Source: Pseudomonas sp. CHM02
GTDB lineage: Bacteria > Pseudomonadota > Gammaproteobacteria > Pseudomonadales > Pseudomonadaceae
Assembly (NCBI RefSeq): GCF_000612585.1
Contig: NZ_JFCA01000010.1
Location: forward strand, 1 to 64,000
DNA length: 64,000 bases
Direction of reading: 5' to 3'
How positions within the stretch are numbered: the stretch's first letter is position 1; every line of letters begins with the position of its first letter. The translations under genes and the position numbers were made by a program. Of the stretch, positions 44,192 through 53,990 are shown piece by piece. The notes below the pieces were generated by a model. It searched no databases. It saw only the letters and a list, made by a program, of their open reading frames with translations, and was not told the origin of the DNA.

Positions 44192-46483
44192 TCAAAGCAA
44201 CTCGAAGGTTTGTTGCTGCACATCCTGGGAATCCAGCCCGATCTGCACATTGAACTCGCCCGGTTCCGCAGCGAACTTGAGCTGGGTGTTGTAGAACTTC
44301 AAGTCTTCCTCGGTGATGGTGAAGTGCAGCGTGCGCTCTTCGCCGGCCTTGAGCATGACCTTCTGGAAGTTCTTCAGCTCCTTGATCGGACGGATCATCG
44401 AACCGGCCACGTCCTGGATATACAACTGCACCACGGTTTCGCCATCCACCTTGCCGGTGTTGGTCACGGTGACGCTGGCGTCGAGCTTGCCGGTCTTGTT
44501 CAGGGTGGTGGACGACAGCGCCATGTCCGACAGGCCGAACGTGGTGTAGCTCAAGCCATACCCGAACGGAAACAGCGGTCCGGTGGTGTCATCGAAGTAC
44601 TGCGAGGTGTAGTTGCCCGGCTTGCCAGGGGTGAACGGCCGGCCGATGGTCAAGTGGTTGTAGTAGGTCGGAATCTGCCCCACCGAACGTGGGAACGTGA
44701 TCGGCAGCTTGCCCGACGGGTTGTAGTCACCAAACAGCACGTCGGCGATGGCGTTGCCGCCTTCGGTACCGGCGAACCAGGTTTCCAGGATCGCGTCAGC
44801 CTGCTGCGTTTCTTCGAGGATCGACAACGGGCGGCCGTTCATCAGCACCAGTACCAGCGGCTTGCCGGTGGCTTTCAGGGCCTTGATCAGGTCACGCTGG
44901 CTTTGCGGGACGTTCAGGTCGGTGCGGCTGGAGGATTCGTGGGACATGCCACGGGACTCACCCACGGCGGCGACCACCACGTCGGCATCCTTGGCGGCTT
45001 TGACAGCCTCGTCGATCATCACTTGGGCCGGACGGGTGTCATCCACCACTTCCGGCGCATCGAAGTTGAGGAAGTTCAGGTAGTCGACCACGGCCTTGTC
45101 GTTGGTGATGTTGGCGCCACGGGCATAGATGATCTTGCCCTTTTCGCCGATCACCGCGTTCAAGCCGTCGAGCAGGGTGACCGATTGCTCCGGCTTGCCG
45201 GCGGCGGCCCAACTGCCCATCATGTCGATCGGCGCCTTGGCCAGCGGGCCGACCAGGGCGATGGTGGCGGATTTTTTCAGCGGCAGCGTTTCATTCTGGT
45301 TCTTCAGCAATACCAGGCTGCGGCGGGCGATGTCGCGCGCGTCGGCGCGGTGCAGGCGGCTTTCGGCGTAGGTGTCGGCCGGGTCATCCTCGGCCTTGCC
45401 GATACGCAGGTACGGGTCCTTGAACAGGCCCATGTCGTACTTGGCGGCGAGCACTTCACGCACGGCGTTGTCGATGTCGCTCTGCTCGATCTCACCGGAC
45501 TTGAGCAGCCCCGGCAGTTCCTTGCCGTACAGCGAGTCGTTCATGCTCATGTCGATGCCGGCCTTGATCGCCAGCTTGGCGGCTTCACGCCCGTCCTTGG
45601 CCACGCCGTGCTTGATCAGCTCGACGATCGCGCCATGGTCGCTCACGGCCAGGCCCTTGAAGCCCCAGTCCTTGCGCAGCAGGTCGTTCATCAGCCAGGT
45701 GTTGGCGGTAGCGGGCACGCCGTTGATCGAGTTCAGCGCCACCATCACGCCGCCGGAACCGGCCTTGATCGCCGCGTGGTACGGCGGCAGGTAGTCCTGG
45801 TACATCTTGACCGGGCTCATGTCGACCACGTTGTAGTCGCGACCGCCTTCCACCGCGCCATACAGGGCGAAGTGCTTGACGCTGGCCATGATGCTGTCGG
45901 CATTCGCGGGGCTTGCGCCCTGGAAGGCCTTGACCATCACTTCGGCAATGCGCGAGACCAGGTAGGTATCTTCACCGAAGCCTTCGGAGGTGCGGCCCCA
46001 GCGCGGGTCGCGAGAGATGTCGACCATCGGCGCGAAGGTGATGTCGAGGCTGTCGGCGGCGGCTTCCCGGGCAGCGATGCGCCCGGACCGGCCGATGGCG
46101 TCCATGTCCCAGCTGGACGCCAGGGCCAGGCTGATCGGGAAGATCGTGCGGTGGCCGTGGATCACGTCGTAGGCGAAGAACATCGGGATCTTCAACCGGC
46201 TGCGCATGGCCGCGTCCTGCATCGGACGGTTTTCCGGACGGGTGATGGAGTTGAACGTGCCGCCGATGCGGCCGGCGGCGATTTCCTTGCGGATCAGCTC
46301 GCGGGGCATCTCGGGGCCGATGCTGATCAGGCGCAACTGGCCGATCTTTTCATCCAGGGTCATCTGCTTGAGCAGGTCGCTGACAAAGGCGTCCTTGTCT
46401 TTAAGCGCAGCAGGCTTTGTTTCTGCCCATACGGGGTGACTGGCCAGAGTGGCAACAAGGCCGAGCAAACACAGCTTTTTCAT
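44192..46483 (-). CDS. bglX: Periplasmic beta-glucosidase (GH3)
   Basis: 763-residue exported glycoside hydrolase family 3 enzyme. The signal peptide ends at SHPVWA-ETKP. MTLDEKIGQL, the N-terminal (beta/alpha)8 domain with the nucleophile in AVSDHGAIVEL (Asp near 280), the alpha/beta sandwich with SHESSSRTDLNVPQ, and a C-terminal fibronectin III-like domain match BglX in length and order. ATG 46483 follows AAGGAT. Monocistronic. Confidence 0.94.
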   Translation of the reverse strand: MKKLCLLGLVATLASHPVWAETKPAALKDKDAFVSDLLKQMTLDEKIGQLRLISIGPEMPRELIRKEIAAGRIGGTFNSITRPENRPMQDAAMRSRLKIPMFFAYDVIHGHRTIFPISLALASSWDMDAIGRSGRIAAREAAADSLDITFAPMVDISRDPRWGRTSEGFGEDTYLVSRIAEVMVKAFQGASPANADSIMASVKHFALYGAVEGGRDYNVVDMSPVKMYQDYLPPYHAAIKAGSGGVMVALNSINGVPATANTWLMNDLLRKDWGFKGLAVSDHGAIVELIKHGVAKDGREAAKLAIKAGIDMSMNDSLYGKELPGLLKSGEIEQSDIDNAVREVLAAKYDMGLFKDPYLRIGKAEDDPADTYAESRLHRADARDIARRSLVLLKNQNETLPLKKSATIALVGPLAKAPIDMMGSWAAAGKPEQSVTLLDGLNAVIGEKGKIIYARGANITNDKAVVDYLNFLNFDAPEVVDDTRPAQVMIDEAVKAAKDADVVVAAVGESRGMSHESSSRTDLNVPQSQRDLIKALKATGKPLVLVLMNGRPLSILEETQQADAILETWFAGTEGGNAIADVLFGDYNPSGKLPITFPRSVGQIPTYYNHLTIGRPFTPGKPGNYTSQYFDDTTGPLFPFGYGLSYTTFGLSDMALSSTTLNKTGKLDASVTVTNTGKVDGETVVQLYIQDVAGSMIRPIKELKNFQKVMLKAGEERTLHFTITEEDLKFYNTQLKFAAEPGEFNVQIGLDSQDVQQQTFELL

Positions 46484-46725
46484 GAATATCCTTTTTCGGC
46501 TCACTGCACAGCATCCAGGGAATGCTGGCGGCCAAAATGTGGGGAGCGTCTATTGTTGTTCGGGTGTTGTTCAGATAAATGCCGCACACTCTGAACTCTT
46601 TTTCGCGCTGGGCATCTTTGTAGCTGATTGGCTCAATGCATTCCAGTGGTGGCGGATTATGCCCCAAGCGCGCGGTGTATAGGGTTAGTCGTAACATTCC
46701 ATCAAGATTGGGCAGGAGAAACACC

Positions 46726-47337
46726 ATGCAAGCAGCACAAGGTTACCGCTGGGGCTTGAAAGCCGCGGTTTTGCTATTGATCGGCACGGTGCTGAGCGGT
46801 TGTGGCATCAATAACATCCCGACGCTGGACGAACAGGCCAAAGCCGCCTGGGGCCAGGTGCAGAACCAGTACCAGCGCCGCGCTGACCTGATCCCCAATC
46901 TGGTGGAAGTGGTCAAGGGCTATGCCGCCCATGAACAGGACACCCTGACCGCCGTCATCGAAGCACGGGCCAAGGCCACCTCGATCCAGGTGGACGCGAG
47001 CACCCTCGACAATCCGGAAAAACTCAAGCAGTTCCAGCAAGCCCAGGACGGCCTGAGCGGTGCACTCAGCCGTTTGATGGTGGTGTCCGAGCGCTACCCG
47101 GACCTGAAGGCCAACCAGAACTTCCTGGCCCTGCAATCCCAGCTTGAAGGCACCGAAAACCGTATCGCCGTGGCCCGCCGTGACTTTATCCAGGCGGTGC
47201 AGGCCTACAACACCGAAATCCGCACCTTCCCGGGCCGCTTGTGGCACAGCGTGATGTACAGCGACTTGCCGATCCGCGCCACGTTTGAAGCCACCAGTGC
47301 CGATGCCGATAAAGCGCCGCAAGTGAAGTTCAAATAA
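46726..47337 (+). CDS. LemA-family lipoprotein
   Basis: 203-residue LemA protein with a lipobox (TVLSGC, Cys26) and long helices: QVQNQYQRRADLIPNLVEVVKGYAAHE, then IAVARRDFIQAVQAYNTEIRTFPG, the family hallmark. AGGAG lies before ATG 46726. It heads a three-gene unit with two TPM-domain proteins, a widely conserved association whose biochemical role is poorly understood. Confidence 0.9.
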   Translation: MQAAQGYRWGLKAAVLLLIGTVLSGCGINNIPTLDEQAKAAWGQVQNQYQRRADLIPNLVEVVKGYAAHEQDTLTAVIEARAKATSIQVDASTLDNPEKLKQFQQAQDGLSGALSRLMVVSERYPDLKANQNFLALQSQLEGTENRIAVARRDFIQAVQAYNTEIRTFPGRLWHSVMYSDLPIRATFEATSADADKAPQVKFK

Positions 47338-47355
47338 AGCTGCACAGAGGTGTCG

Positions 47356-48084
47356 ATGCGTTTATTACGGATAGGCCTGGCGCTGTGGCTGCTGGCCTGC
47401 GTGGGCGTGGCCCAGGCGGCGCTGACCTTCCCGGCGCTGACCGGGCGGGTGGTGGACACCGCCGAGATGATCGACCCCGCCACGCGCCAGCAACTGACCC
47501 AGCAATTGCAGGCGCTGGAGCAGACCTCCGGTGACCAGATCGTGGTGGTCACCGTGCCCGACCTGCAGGGCGTGCCCATCGAGGACTTCGGTTATCAGTT
47601 GGGCCGCCAGTGGGGCATTGGCCAGAAGGGCAAGGACAACGGCGCGCTGTTGATCGTCGCGCGCGATGAGCGCAAATTGCGCATCGAGGTCGGCTACGGC
47701 CTGGAAGGCGTACTCACGGATGCGCAGTCGTGGGTGATCATCAACCAGGTCATCGCGCCCAAGTTCAAGGCCGGCAATTTCAGCCAGGGCATCAGCGACG
47801 GCGTGGCGGCGATGGTGCAGGTGGTGGGCGGTGAACCACTGGCCGTGCCGGCACATGTGGCGGACGCCAACTTTGCCAAGGATAATCCCGGGTTTTCCAT
47901 CGGCTTGTTTATCCTGCTGATCGGCGTGTTGTGGCTGTGCAATCGCATGGGGCTGCCAGTGGGCGCGATCCTGCTGGCAATTCTCAGCAGCAGCGGACGC
48001 GGCGGTGGTGGGGGAGGCGGTGGCGGTGGTTTCCGGGGCGGCGGTGGCGGCTTTGGCGGCGGCGGGGCCTCGGGTGGCTGGTGA
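47356..48084 (+). CDS. TPM-domain membrane protein (YgcG-like)
   Basis: 242 residues: signal peptide (ending AQAALTFP), a TPM phosphatase-like domain (about 25-165, with VVDTAEMIDPATRQQL and LRIEVGYGLEGVLTDA), a membrane helix near 185-205, and a Gly-only tail (GGGGGGGGGGFRGGGGGFGG). ATG 47356 with AGAGGTG is chosen over GTG 47350. The poly-Gly tail is common in this family. It is the second gene of the LemA unit. Confidence 0.88.
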   Translation: MRLLRIGLALWLLACVGVAQAALTFPALTGRVVDTAEMIDPATRQQLTQQLQALEQTSGDQIVVVTVPDLQGVPIEDFGYQLGRQWGIGQKGKDNGALLIVARDERKLRIEVGYGLEGVLTDAQSWVIINQVIAPKFKAGNFSQGISDGVAAMVQVVGGEPLAVPAHVADANFAKDNPGFSIGLFILLIGVLWLCNRMGLPVGAILLAILSSSGRGGGGGGGGGGFRGGGGGFGGGGASGGW

Positions 48085-48112
48085 TGACAATAATTAGAGA
48101 GCAACTACAACC

Positions 48113-48730
48113 ATGGCATTACTGACTGAACACGAGCAGCGCCAGGTCGCCGAGGCAATCGCCCGGGTGGAAAAAACCACCGACGCGGAACTGGTGACCG
48201 TACTGGCCGCCCGCGCCGATGACTACGCCTACATCCCGCTGCTGTGGGCCAGCCTGATCGCGTTGGTGGTGCCCGGCGTGGTGCATTACGTGTCGGGTTA
48301 CCTGACCATGTACACCTTGCTGCTGGCGCAATGGGCGACGTTCATCGTGTTGTGCCTGGTGTTCCGCTTGCCCAAGGTCACTACCCGCCTGATCCCGCGC
48401 TCGGTACGGCATTGGCGCGCGTCGAACCTGGCGCGCCGTCAATTCCTGGAGCAGAACCTGCACCACACCCTGGGCAGCACCGGCGTGCTGATTTTTGTCA
48501 GCGAGGCCGAGCGGTATGTGGAGATCCTGGTGGATGACGGCATCTCCAAGCATCTGGATGACAGCAGTTGGGATGCGATCGTCAAGGCGTTCACCCAGCA
48601 GGTGAAGCAGGGCGAGACACTGGCGGGGTTTATCCGCTGCATTGAAGCCTGTGGCGAGTTGCTCAAGGAGCATGTGCCGGTGACCCAAACCCGTAATGAA
48701 CTACCGAATCGCTTGGTCGTACTCGAATAA
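48113..48730 (+). CDS. TPM-domain membrane protein
   Basis: 205-residue second TPM-domain protein. Two central helices (about 42-80) interrupt the TPM fold, which continues with SEAERYVEILVDDGISKHLDDSSWD. It lacks the Gly-rich tail. It starts 28 bp after the previous gene as the third gene of the LemA-TPM-TPM unit, and a REP repeat marks the 3' end. Confidence 0.88.
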   Translation: MALLTEHEQRQVAEAIARVEKTTDAELVTVLAARADDYAYIPLLWASLIALVVPGVVHYVSGYLTMYTLLLAQWATFIVLCLVFRLPKVTTRLIPRSVRHWRASNLARRQFLEQNLHHTLGSTGVLIFVSEAERYVEILVDDGISKHLDDSSWDAIVKAFTQQVKQGETLAGFIRCIEACGELLKEHVPVTQTRNELPNRLVVLE

Positions 48731-48734
48731 AACC

Positions 48735-48801
48735 TGTAGGCGCCGGCTTGCCGACGATGGCGTCCTCAAGGTCCCCACCGCCGGCAAGCCGGATGCCTAC
48801 A
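48735..48801. repeat. Paired REP-type inverted repeat
   Basis: TGTAGGCGCCGGCTTGCCG and CCGCCGGCAAGCCGGATGCC (ending TACA) face each other between the TPM and methyltransferase genes. Confidence 0.8.
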
Positions 48802-48889
48802 ATAATGACCGTTGATCAAATAACCCCGTGCCCTGACGCCCCATCCCCCCTAAAATGCCCGGCATTCCCTGCCCGAGGCGTTTTTGTTC

Positions 48890-50092
48890 ATGTCTGTCAC
48901 TGCTCAACCGGATCATCACGCCCAGTTCATCGAACTGCTCAGCGCAAGCCTCGCGCAAAACGCCTTTATCAAGCTGGTGCTGGCCAAGTACGTCGGTGAC
49001 GAGGCCGAGTTGCAGCGGTTGATCATCAAGCCGGTAACGGTCAAGGAGCAGGCGTGCCTGTCCTTCGTCTACCGCTACAAGACCCGCGATATCACCAAGA
49101 ATTTGCCGGTGGCCGACGCTGTTGCGGTGATTGCCGAGCTGCTGCCGGCCCCGTTCAAGAACGCGCATCTGCTGTCGCTGACCGACGAAGCCCAGCTGGA
49201 ATACAGCAAGAAGAACAAAAGTTCGCTGTTCAAAAGCAAGCCGCAGCAGCTGCGTGAAGCGCCATCGGCGGAGCATAACCGCGAGAAAAACCGCTTCCTC
49301 GACCTGAGCCGGCCGTTCCTCGCCGACCTCGGTGTGACCGACGCCAAGCAGGCGCTGATCCCGTCGATGTCGCGCAAGTGGAAGCAGATCAACAAGTTCA
49401 TCGAAGTGTTCAGCCATGCGCTGACCTCGTCGCCCTTGAAGCTGGACCAGCCGGTGCGCGTTGCCGACTTCGGCTCGGGCAAGGGCTACCTGACGTTTGC
49501 GATTCACGACTACCTGCGCAACACCCTCAAGGCCGAGGGCGAGGTGACGGGCGTCGAGTTGCGTGAGGACATGGTAACCCTGTGCAACACCGCCGCCGCC
49601 CGCCTGGAACACCCGGGGCTGGTGTTCAAATGTGGCGACGTGCGCAGCGTGGCGCCCAGCGAACTGGACGTGATGATCGCCCTGCATGCGTGTGACATTG
49701 CCACTGACTACGCGATTCACACCGGCATCCGCTCCGGCGCGTCGATCATCATGTGCTCGCCGTGCTGCCACAAGCAGATCCGCCTGCAGATCCAGAGCCC
49801 GGTGCTGCTCAAACCGATGCTGCAATATGGCCTGCACCTGGGCCAGCAGGCGGAAATGGTCACCGACAGTCTGCGCGCGTTGTTCCTCGAAGCCTGTGGC
49901 TATGAGACCAAGGTGTTCGAGTTCATTTCACTGGAGCACACCAACAAGAACAAGATGATTCTTGCCGTGAAGCGCGCCGAGCCGCTGGACAATGCGCAGT
50001 TGCTGGAGAAAATCCAGGAGCTTAAAGCGTTCTACCACATCACCGAACACTGCCTGGAAACCCTGCTGCGCGCGGACGGCTACCTGGCCTGA
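48890..50092 (+). CDS. SAM-dependent methyltransferase (Methyltransf_32 type)
   Basis: 400-residue protein. An N-terminal domain (about 1-180) precedes a Rossmann SAM-binding domain: VRVADFGSGKGYLTFAIHDYL (motif I), VTGVELREDMV (motif II) and LDVMIALHACDIATDYAI. A SPCCHK segment follows, seen in related RNA/protein methyltransferases. The target is unknown. ATG 48890, after GAGG, is used. Confidence 0.85.
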   Translation: MSVTAQPDHHAQFIELLSASLAQNAFIKLVLAKYVGDEAELQRLIIKPVTVKEQACLSFVYRYKTRDITKNLPVADAVAVIAELLPAPFKNAHLLSLTDEAQLEYSKKNKSSLFKSKPQQLREAPSAEHNREKNRFLDLSRPFLADLGVTDAKQALIPSMSRKWKQINKFIEVFSHALTSSPLKLDQPVRVADFGSGKGYLTFAIHDYLRNTLKAEGEVTGVELREDMVTLCNTAAARLEHPGLVFKCGDVRSVAPSELDVMIALHACDIATDYAIHTGIRSGASIIMCSPCCHKQIRLQIQSPVLLKPMLQYGLHLGQQAEMVTDSLRALFLEACGYETKVFEFISLEHTNKNKMILAVKRAEPLDNAQLLEKIQELKAFYHITEHCLETLLRADGYLA

Positions 50093-50103
50093 ACACGGTC
50101 TTT

Positions 50104-50175
50104 TGTAGGAGCCGGCTTGCCGGCGATAGCGGTGTGTCAGTCACCACCGCCATCGCAGGCAAGCCAGCTCCCACA
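50104..50175. repeat. Paired REP-type inverted repeat
   Basis: TGTAGGAGCCGGCTTGCCGG faces CAGGCAAGCCAGCTCCCACA between converging methyltransferase and EamA genes. The two arms belong to slightly different subtypes. Confidence 0.8.
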
Positions 50176-51075
50176 TTAGACTGAGCCAGCCTTGATTATT
50201 GGTGCTGGCTGCACCGCCGTCTTGCGCCCCAGCATCACCGTCACGATCACCCCACACGCAAACAGCCAGGTAATCGGCTCGATATGTTCACCAAAGAACA
50301 GCGCCGAAAACGCGATGGTGAAGAAGATCTGCAACAACTGGATCTGGCTGACCCGCGCAATACCGCCCATGGCCAACCCGGCGTACCAGGCAAAGAAGCC
50401 CAGGAACTGCGAGAACAGCGACACATAGCCAAACGCCCACCACGCACGCATGGAAATCGCACCTTGATGCTGCGCCGCCAGGTACCACACCGGCCCGATC
50501 AGCACCGGCGTCGACAGCACCAGCGCCCAGCAGATCACCTGCCAGCCACCCATCTCCTTGGCCAACCGGCCACCCTCGGCATAGCCCAAGCCGCCGACGG
50601 CAATCGCGCCCAGCATCAGCAGGTCACCGGCCTGAATGCTGCCGGCCCCGGTGATCAGCGCATAACTCAGTACCAACGCACTGCCCAGCGCCGCGCAGGC
50701 CCAGAAGGCTTTTGATGGCCGCTCATGGGACAGCCACGCCGCATACAGCGCCACGCACAGCGGTTGCAGGCCGTTGACCAGCGCGCCATGGGACGCCGGC
50801 AAGGTTTGCATGGCCCAGGCCGACAGCACCGGGAAGCCGAGAATCACCCCCGCGATCACCAGGCACAACCCGCGCACCTGGCGCCAGGTGGGCCAGCGCT
50901 CACGGCGCCACAGCAACAGCGCCGCCGCCGGAATCGCTGCGAACAGCGCACGGCCCAGGCCGTTGAGCAACGGGTGGATTTCCTGCACCACGATACGGGT
51001 GAAGGGCAGGGTCAGGCTGAAGATGATGACGCCCAGCAGGCCGAGGGCCATGCCGGTGTTTTCGCGCGAGCTCAT
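50176..51075 (-). CDS. EamA/DMT-family transporter
   Basis: 299-residue inner-membrane protein with ten predicted helices in two EamA repeats (about 8-138 and 152-285). LPFTRIVVQEIHPLLNGLGRALFAA is typical of this exporter family. ATG 51075 is chosen from the family start. Substrate unknown (metabolite or drug efflux). Confidence 0.85.
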   Translation of the reverse strand: MSSRENTGMALGLLGVIIFSLTLPFTRIVVQEIHPLLNGLGRALFAAIPAAALLLWRRERWPTWRQVRGLCLVIAGVILGFPVLSAWAMQTLPASHGALVNGLQPLCVALYAAWLSHERPSKAFWACAALGSALVLSYALITGAGSIQAGDLLMLGAIAVGGLGYAEGGRLAKEMGGWQVICWALVLSTPVLIGPVWYLAAQHQGAISMRAWWAFGYVSLFSQFLGFFAWYAGLAMGGIARVSQIQLLQIFFTIAFSALFFGEHIEPITWLFACGVIVTVMLGRKTAVQPAPIIKAGSV

Positions 51076-51197
51076 GAGGGGGACCGGGATCAAGAGGGCT
51101 TCAAGGGAAACCCATCTAGCCACAACCCTCGCCGATCGCGGGCCTACAGCTGATCGCAGATTTATCCGTACAGTTCAGATGCAATGGCCGCTGCCAC

Positions 51198-51297
51198 TGT
51201 AGGAACGAGCTTGCTCGCGAAACACCTGAGGCCGCCACGGGGTGTCAGGTTCCCCGTGGCATCGTTGGCGATTGTCGCGAGCAAGCTCGCTCCTCCA
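51198..51297. repeat. Paired REP-type inverted repeat
   Basis: TGTAGGAACGAGCTTGCTCG and TCGCGAGCAAGCTCGCTCCT (ending CCA) face each other next to the receptor stop codon. Confidence 0.75.
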
Positions 51298-51302
51298 AGG
51301 GC

Positions 51303-53861
51303 TCAGAAGAAGCGGGTGACGCTGATCTTGGCATCGCGCCCTTTGGTGTAGGCGCGGTCGCCGCTCAGGGCCGGGCGGAAGTTGTTATTGAACATGTTGT
51401 CCAGGGTGAAGTTGACCTCGGTGCCTTTCAGGTAAGCCTGTTGCGGTTTCCATTTGGCGAACAGGCCCTGGGTGTTGTAGCGCTTGTTGCCGTACTGGTC
51501 ATAGAACAGGTCGCCGACGCTGGAGCCCGGACCGCTGGAGTATTTGTCGCTGGGCAGGCGCTCGGTCGCACCGACGAACTGCCCCATCCAGCCCACCTGC
51601 GCATCCCAGGCCGGAATATTGGTCCCCAATACCAGCACCCATTTGGTCGGCGGGATATCACGCGCCGCCACATCCGGGCCCCACGGGTTGGTGTAGGCGC
51701 CTTCGTGATCGCCTTTGGCATAGGCGTAGGAGACCGAGCCGAACAGGTACGTGGAGTTGTAGACCGACTCGACTTCGAAGCCCTTGATGGTCAAGCCACC
51801 GATGTTGCGATAGTTGGACATCGGCCCCGAGGGGCAGGCCGAGGAAATGGTGCCGCCGTTGATGGCCTGGTTCTCACAGCCGACACCTGTGGCTTTGAAG
51901 ATCTCGTCTTCGACTTTGTTGTGGAAGAGCGTGGTACGGATCTGCAGGTTGTCATCCCTGGCGATCAGGTTGTCGAAACTGGTGATGTTCCCCACGGTGA
52001 TCGAGGTGATGCGCTCAGGGTCGAGGTCCACACTGGTGGCCGTGCGGCTGCCCACGCCTTGCACTTCGTACTGCTCGTCGATGACCGGCGCACGCCAGGT
52101 CTGGCTCCAGTTGGCGAACAGCCCGACCTGCGGGGTCACCGTCCAGAACAACGCCAGGCGTGGCGACCAGCCGGTGTAGGTGCGGTCACTGTAGTCATGG
52201 CCGAAGGAAGGATCCGGGTTGCTGTAGTACGGCGCATCGTTGGCTTCTCCGCGGTTGCGCACATGGTCGTAGCGCAGGGACGGGGTGATGGTGACGTCGC
52301 CGAGGGTCACTGCATCCTGGATAAAGAAGCTGTTGGTATCGACCTTGCCGTGGGGCATGAAGCCTGGCTGGAAGTGCCCGTAGTTGTAGCGCGGCGTATT
52401 GTAGGTGGTGCCGGGCATCCACATTTCGGTTTCGCGAATGTGCTTGCGGATCTGCCCGCCGACGGTGACCGCGTGTTGCAACGGGCCGGTGTCGAACAGG
52501 CTGACGTTGCGGATGTCGAGGTTCTTGTCGGTGTACGACGTGTCCATCTTGCGCCCGCCAGTGGCCAGTTGGAAAAACGCCGTGGCGTCACGCTCGTCGG
52601 TCTGGTCGGTATTGGACTGTGAGTACTTGACGGTCAGGTCGACCAGCGGGTTATCCAGCGGTTGGTATTCATACTTGCCCGACCAGGTGGTGTCGATGGT
52701 GTCGCGATGGGCTAAAAAACGCTTGAGTGCACCTTCATAGCCGTAGCGGTCGATGTTCGCCTGGGTCGGCGGCGTCGGGTAGCTGGCGGCGGAAAACGGC
52801 GTCCAGCGATTGCTGTGTGAACGCGAGTAGGACAGGCCCACGCTGTGCTCGTCGGTAAGGTGAGCGTTGACCTTGAACAGCTTGCCGTCCACGTCCTGCG
52901 CGGTGTTGGGCAGGCGCTGAGGGTTGATCGGGTACTGGTTGTTCTCGTTGGGCAGCTTGGCAGCCACCTTCATGTCGCTGCCGTCGCGCTGGGTCAGGTA
53001 CGCCAGCGCATCGAAACGGCCGTCATCGGTACGGCCATACACGGCGCCGCTGTACACCTGTTCGTGGTCGTTGCTGGAGTAACCGTACTTGAGCATCGCG
53101 CCGCTGTTGCGGCCGTCCTTGAGCAGGTCCGGCGCATCCTTGGTGGTCATGTTGACCGTGCCGCCGAAACCGCCATTGCCGCTGAACGGAGAGTTGGGAC
53201 CTTTCTCGACCTCGATGCTCTTGATCAGCTCGGGCTCGATAAACACCGTGCCTTGCTGGTAGCGCTCGAAGCCGCTCTTGGTGGCGCCATCGACGGTCAG
53301 CGGCACATCTTCGGCATCGCCGAAACCACGGATGTTGATGGTCTGGCCACCGGGTTTCAGCGAGCCGCCCTGGCTGACGCCCGGCAGGGTCTGCAGCAGG
53401 CTGGGAATGTTATTGGCCTGGTAGCGGTCGATATCGGCCTGGGTCAGGGTGGAGCGGTTGACGGTGCTGGAGTCGACTTCGTTACCGGTGCCGATCACGC
53501 TCAGGGTGTCCAGTTGGATGGCGCCGCTGCTGGTGGTCTTGCCGGCGTCAGCGCGCACCACGTAGGTGCTGCCAACCTTGATCAGGGTGAACTCACCATT
53601 TTTCAACAGTGTGCGAATCGCCACTTCCGGCGTGAAGTCACCGCTGAGTGCCGGCGCCTGCACGTTCTTGAGCTGCTCCTCGTCGAACAGCAGTTGGATC
53701 TGTGCCTGCTGCGCCACCTGGCTCAAGGACATAGCCAGTGGCTGGGCGGGCAGTTGCAGCTTGAGCGACTCGGCGTGGGCACTGAGGCTGAATGCCAGGC
53801 AAGTGGCAATGAGAGTCGGTCGAAGAAACAGGTGCGAAGCGTGGCAAGGCGCGCGAAACAT
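51303..53861 (-). CDS. TonB-dependent outer-membrane receptor with STN signalling domain (iron/heme type)
   Basis: 852 residues: signal peptide (ending SAHAESLK), an STN domain (about 30-100, LAMSLSQVAQQAQIQLLF) that can signal to a FecR partner, a plug (LPGVSQGGSLKPGGQTINIRGFG), and a 22-strand barrel ending SVTRFF. The architecture and WRAPVIDEQYE are compatible with heme/hemoglobin receptors of the HasR type, but no hemophore gene follows and the ligand His pair cannot be assigned. It is downstream of fecR and the ECF sigma gene on the same strand. Confidence 0.85.
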   Translation of the reverse strand: MFRAPCHASHLFLRPTLIATCLAFSLSAHAESLKLQLPAQPLAMSLSQVAQQAQIQLLFDEEQLKNVQAPALSGDFTPEVAIRTLLKNGEFTLIKVGSTYVVRADAGKTTSSGAIQLDTLSVIGTGNEVDSSTVNRSTLTQADIDRYQANNIPSLLQTLPGVSQGGSLKPGGQTINIRGFGDAEDVPLTVDGATKSGFERYQQGTVFIEPELIKSIEVEKGPNSPFSGNGGFGGTVNMTTKDAPDLLKDGRNSGAMLKYGYSSNDHEQVYSGAVYGRTDDGRFDALAYLTQRDGSDMKVAAKLPNENNQYPINPQRLPNTAQDVDGKLFKVNAHLTDEHSVGLSYSRSHSNRWTPFSAASYPTPPTQANIDRYGYEGALKRFLAHRDTIDTTWSGKYEYQPLDNPLVDLTVKYSQSNTDQTDERDATAFFQLATGGRKMDTSYTDKNLDIRNVSLFDTGPLQHAVTVGGQIRKHIRETEMWMPGTTYNTPRYNYGHFQPGFMPHGKVDTNSFFIQDAVTLGDVTITPSLRYDHVRNRGEANDAPYYSNPDPSFGHDYSDRTYTGWSPRLALFWTVTPQVGLFANWSQTWRAPVIDEQYEVQGVGSRTATSVDLDPERITSITVGNITSFDNLIARDDNLQIRTTLFHNKVEDEIFKATGVGCENQAINGGTISSACPSGPMSNYRNIGGLTIKGFEVESVYNSTYLFGSVSYAYAKGDHEGAYTNPWGPDVAARDIPPTKWVLVLGTNIPAWDAQVGWMGQFVGATERLPSDKYSSGPGSSVGDLFYDQYGNKRYNTQGLFAKWKPQQAYLKGTEVNFTLDNMFNNNFRPALSGDRAYTKGRDAKISVTRFF

Positions 53862-53965
53862 GAAATCCCCCGGTGCGGCCAAATGGCCAGAAAAGGTGTG
53901 CGTATCAAACGCAGACCGGGGGAAGACGGGGCAGGTAGGAAAATCCACACCTGCGAATGAAAAAT

Positions 53966-53981
53966 ATTCTCAAATGAGAAT
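53966..53981 (-). promoter_or_regulatory. Palindrome between fecR and receptor (possible Fur site)
   Basis: ATTCTCAAATGAGAAT is a perfect 6-4-6 inverted repeat about 105 bp before the receptor ATG. GAGAAT resembles a Fur hexamer, but the half-sites are in the outward order, so Fur binding is uncertain. Confidence 0.4.
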
Positions 53982-53990
53982 CTTGTGGGG

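Noticed and set aside
44210..46594. 794-codon plus-strand open frame
   Set aside because: Antisense of bglX with no motif; the GH3 gene explains the region.
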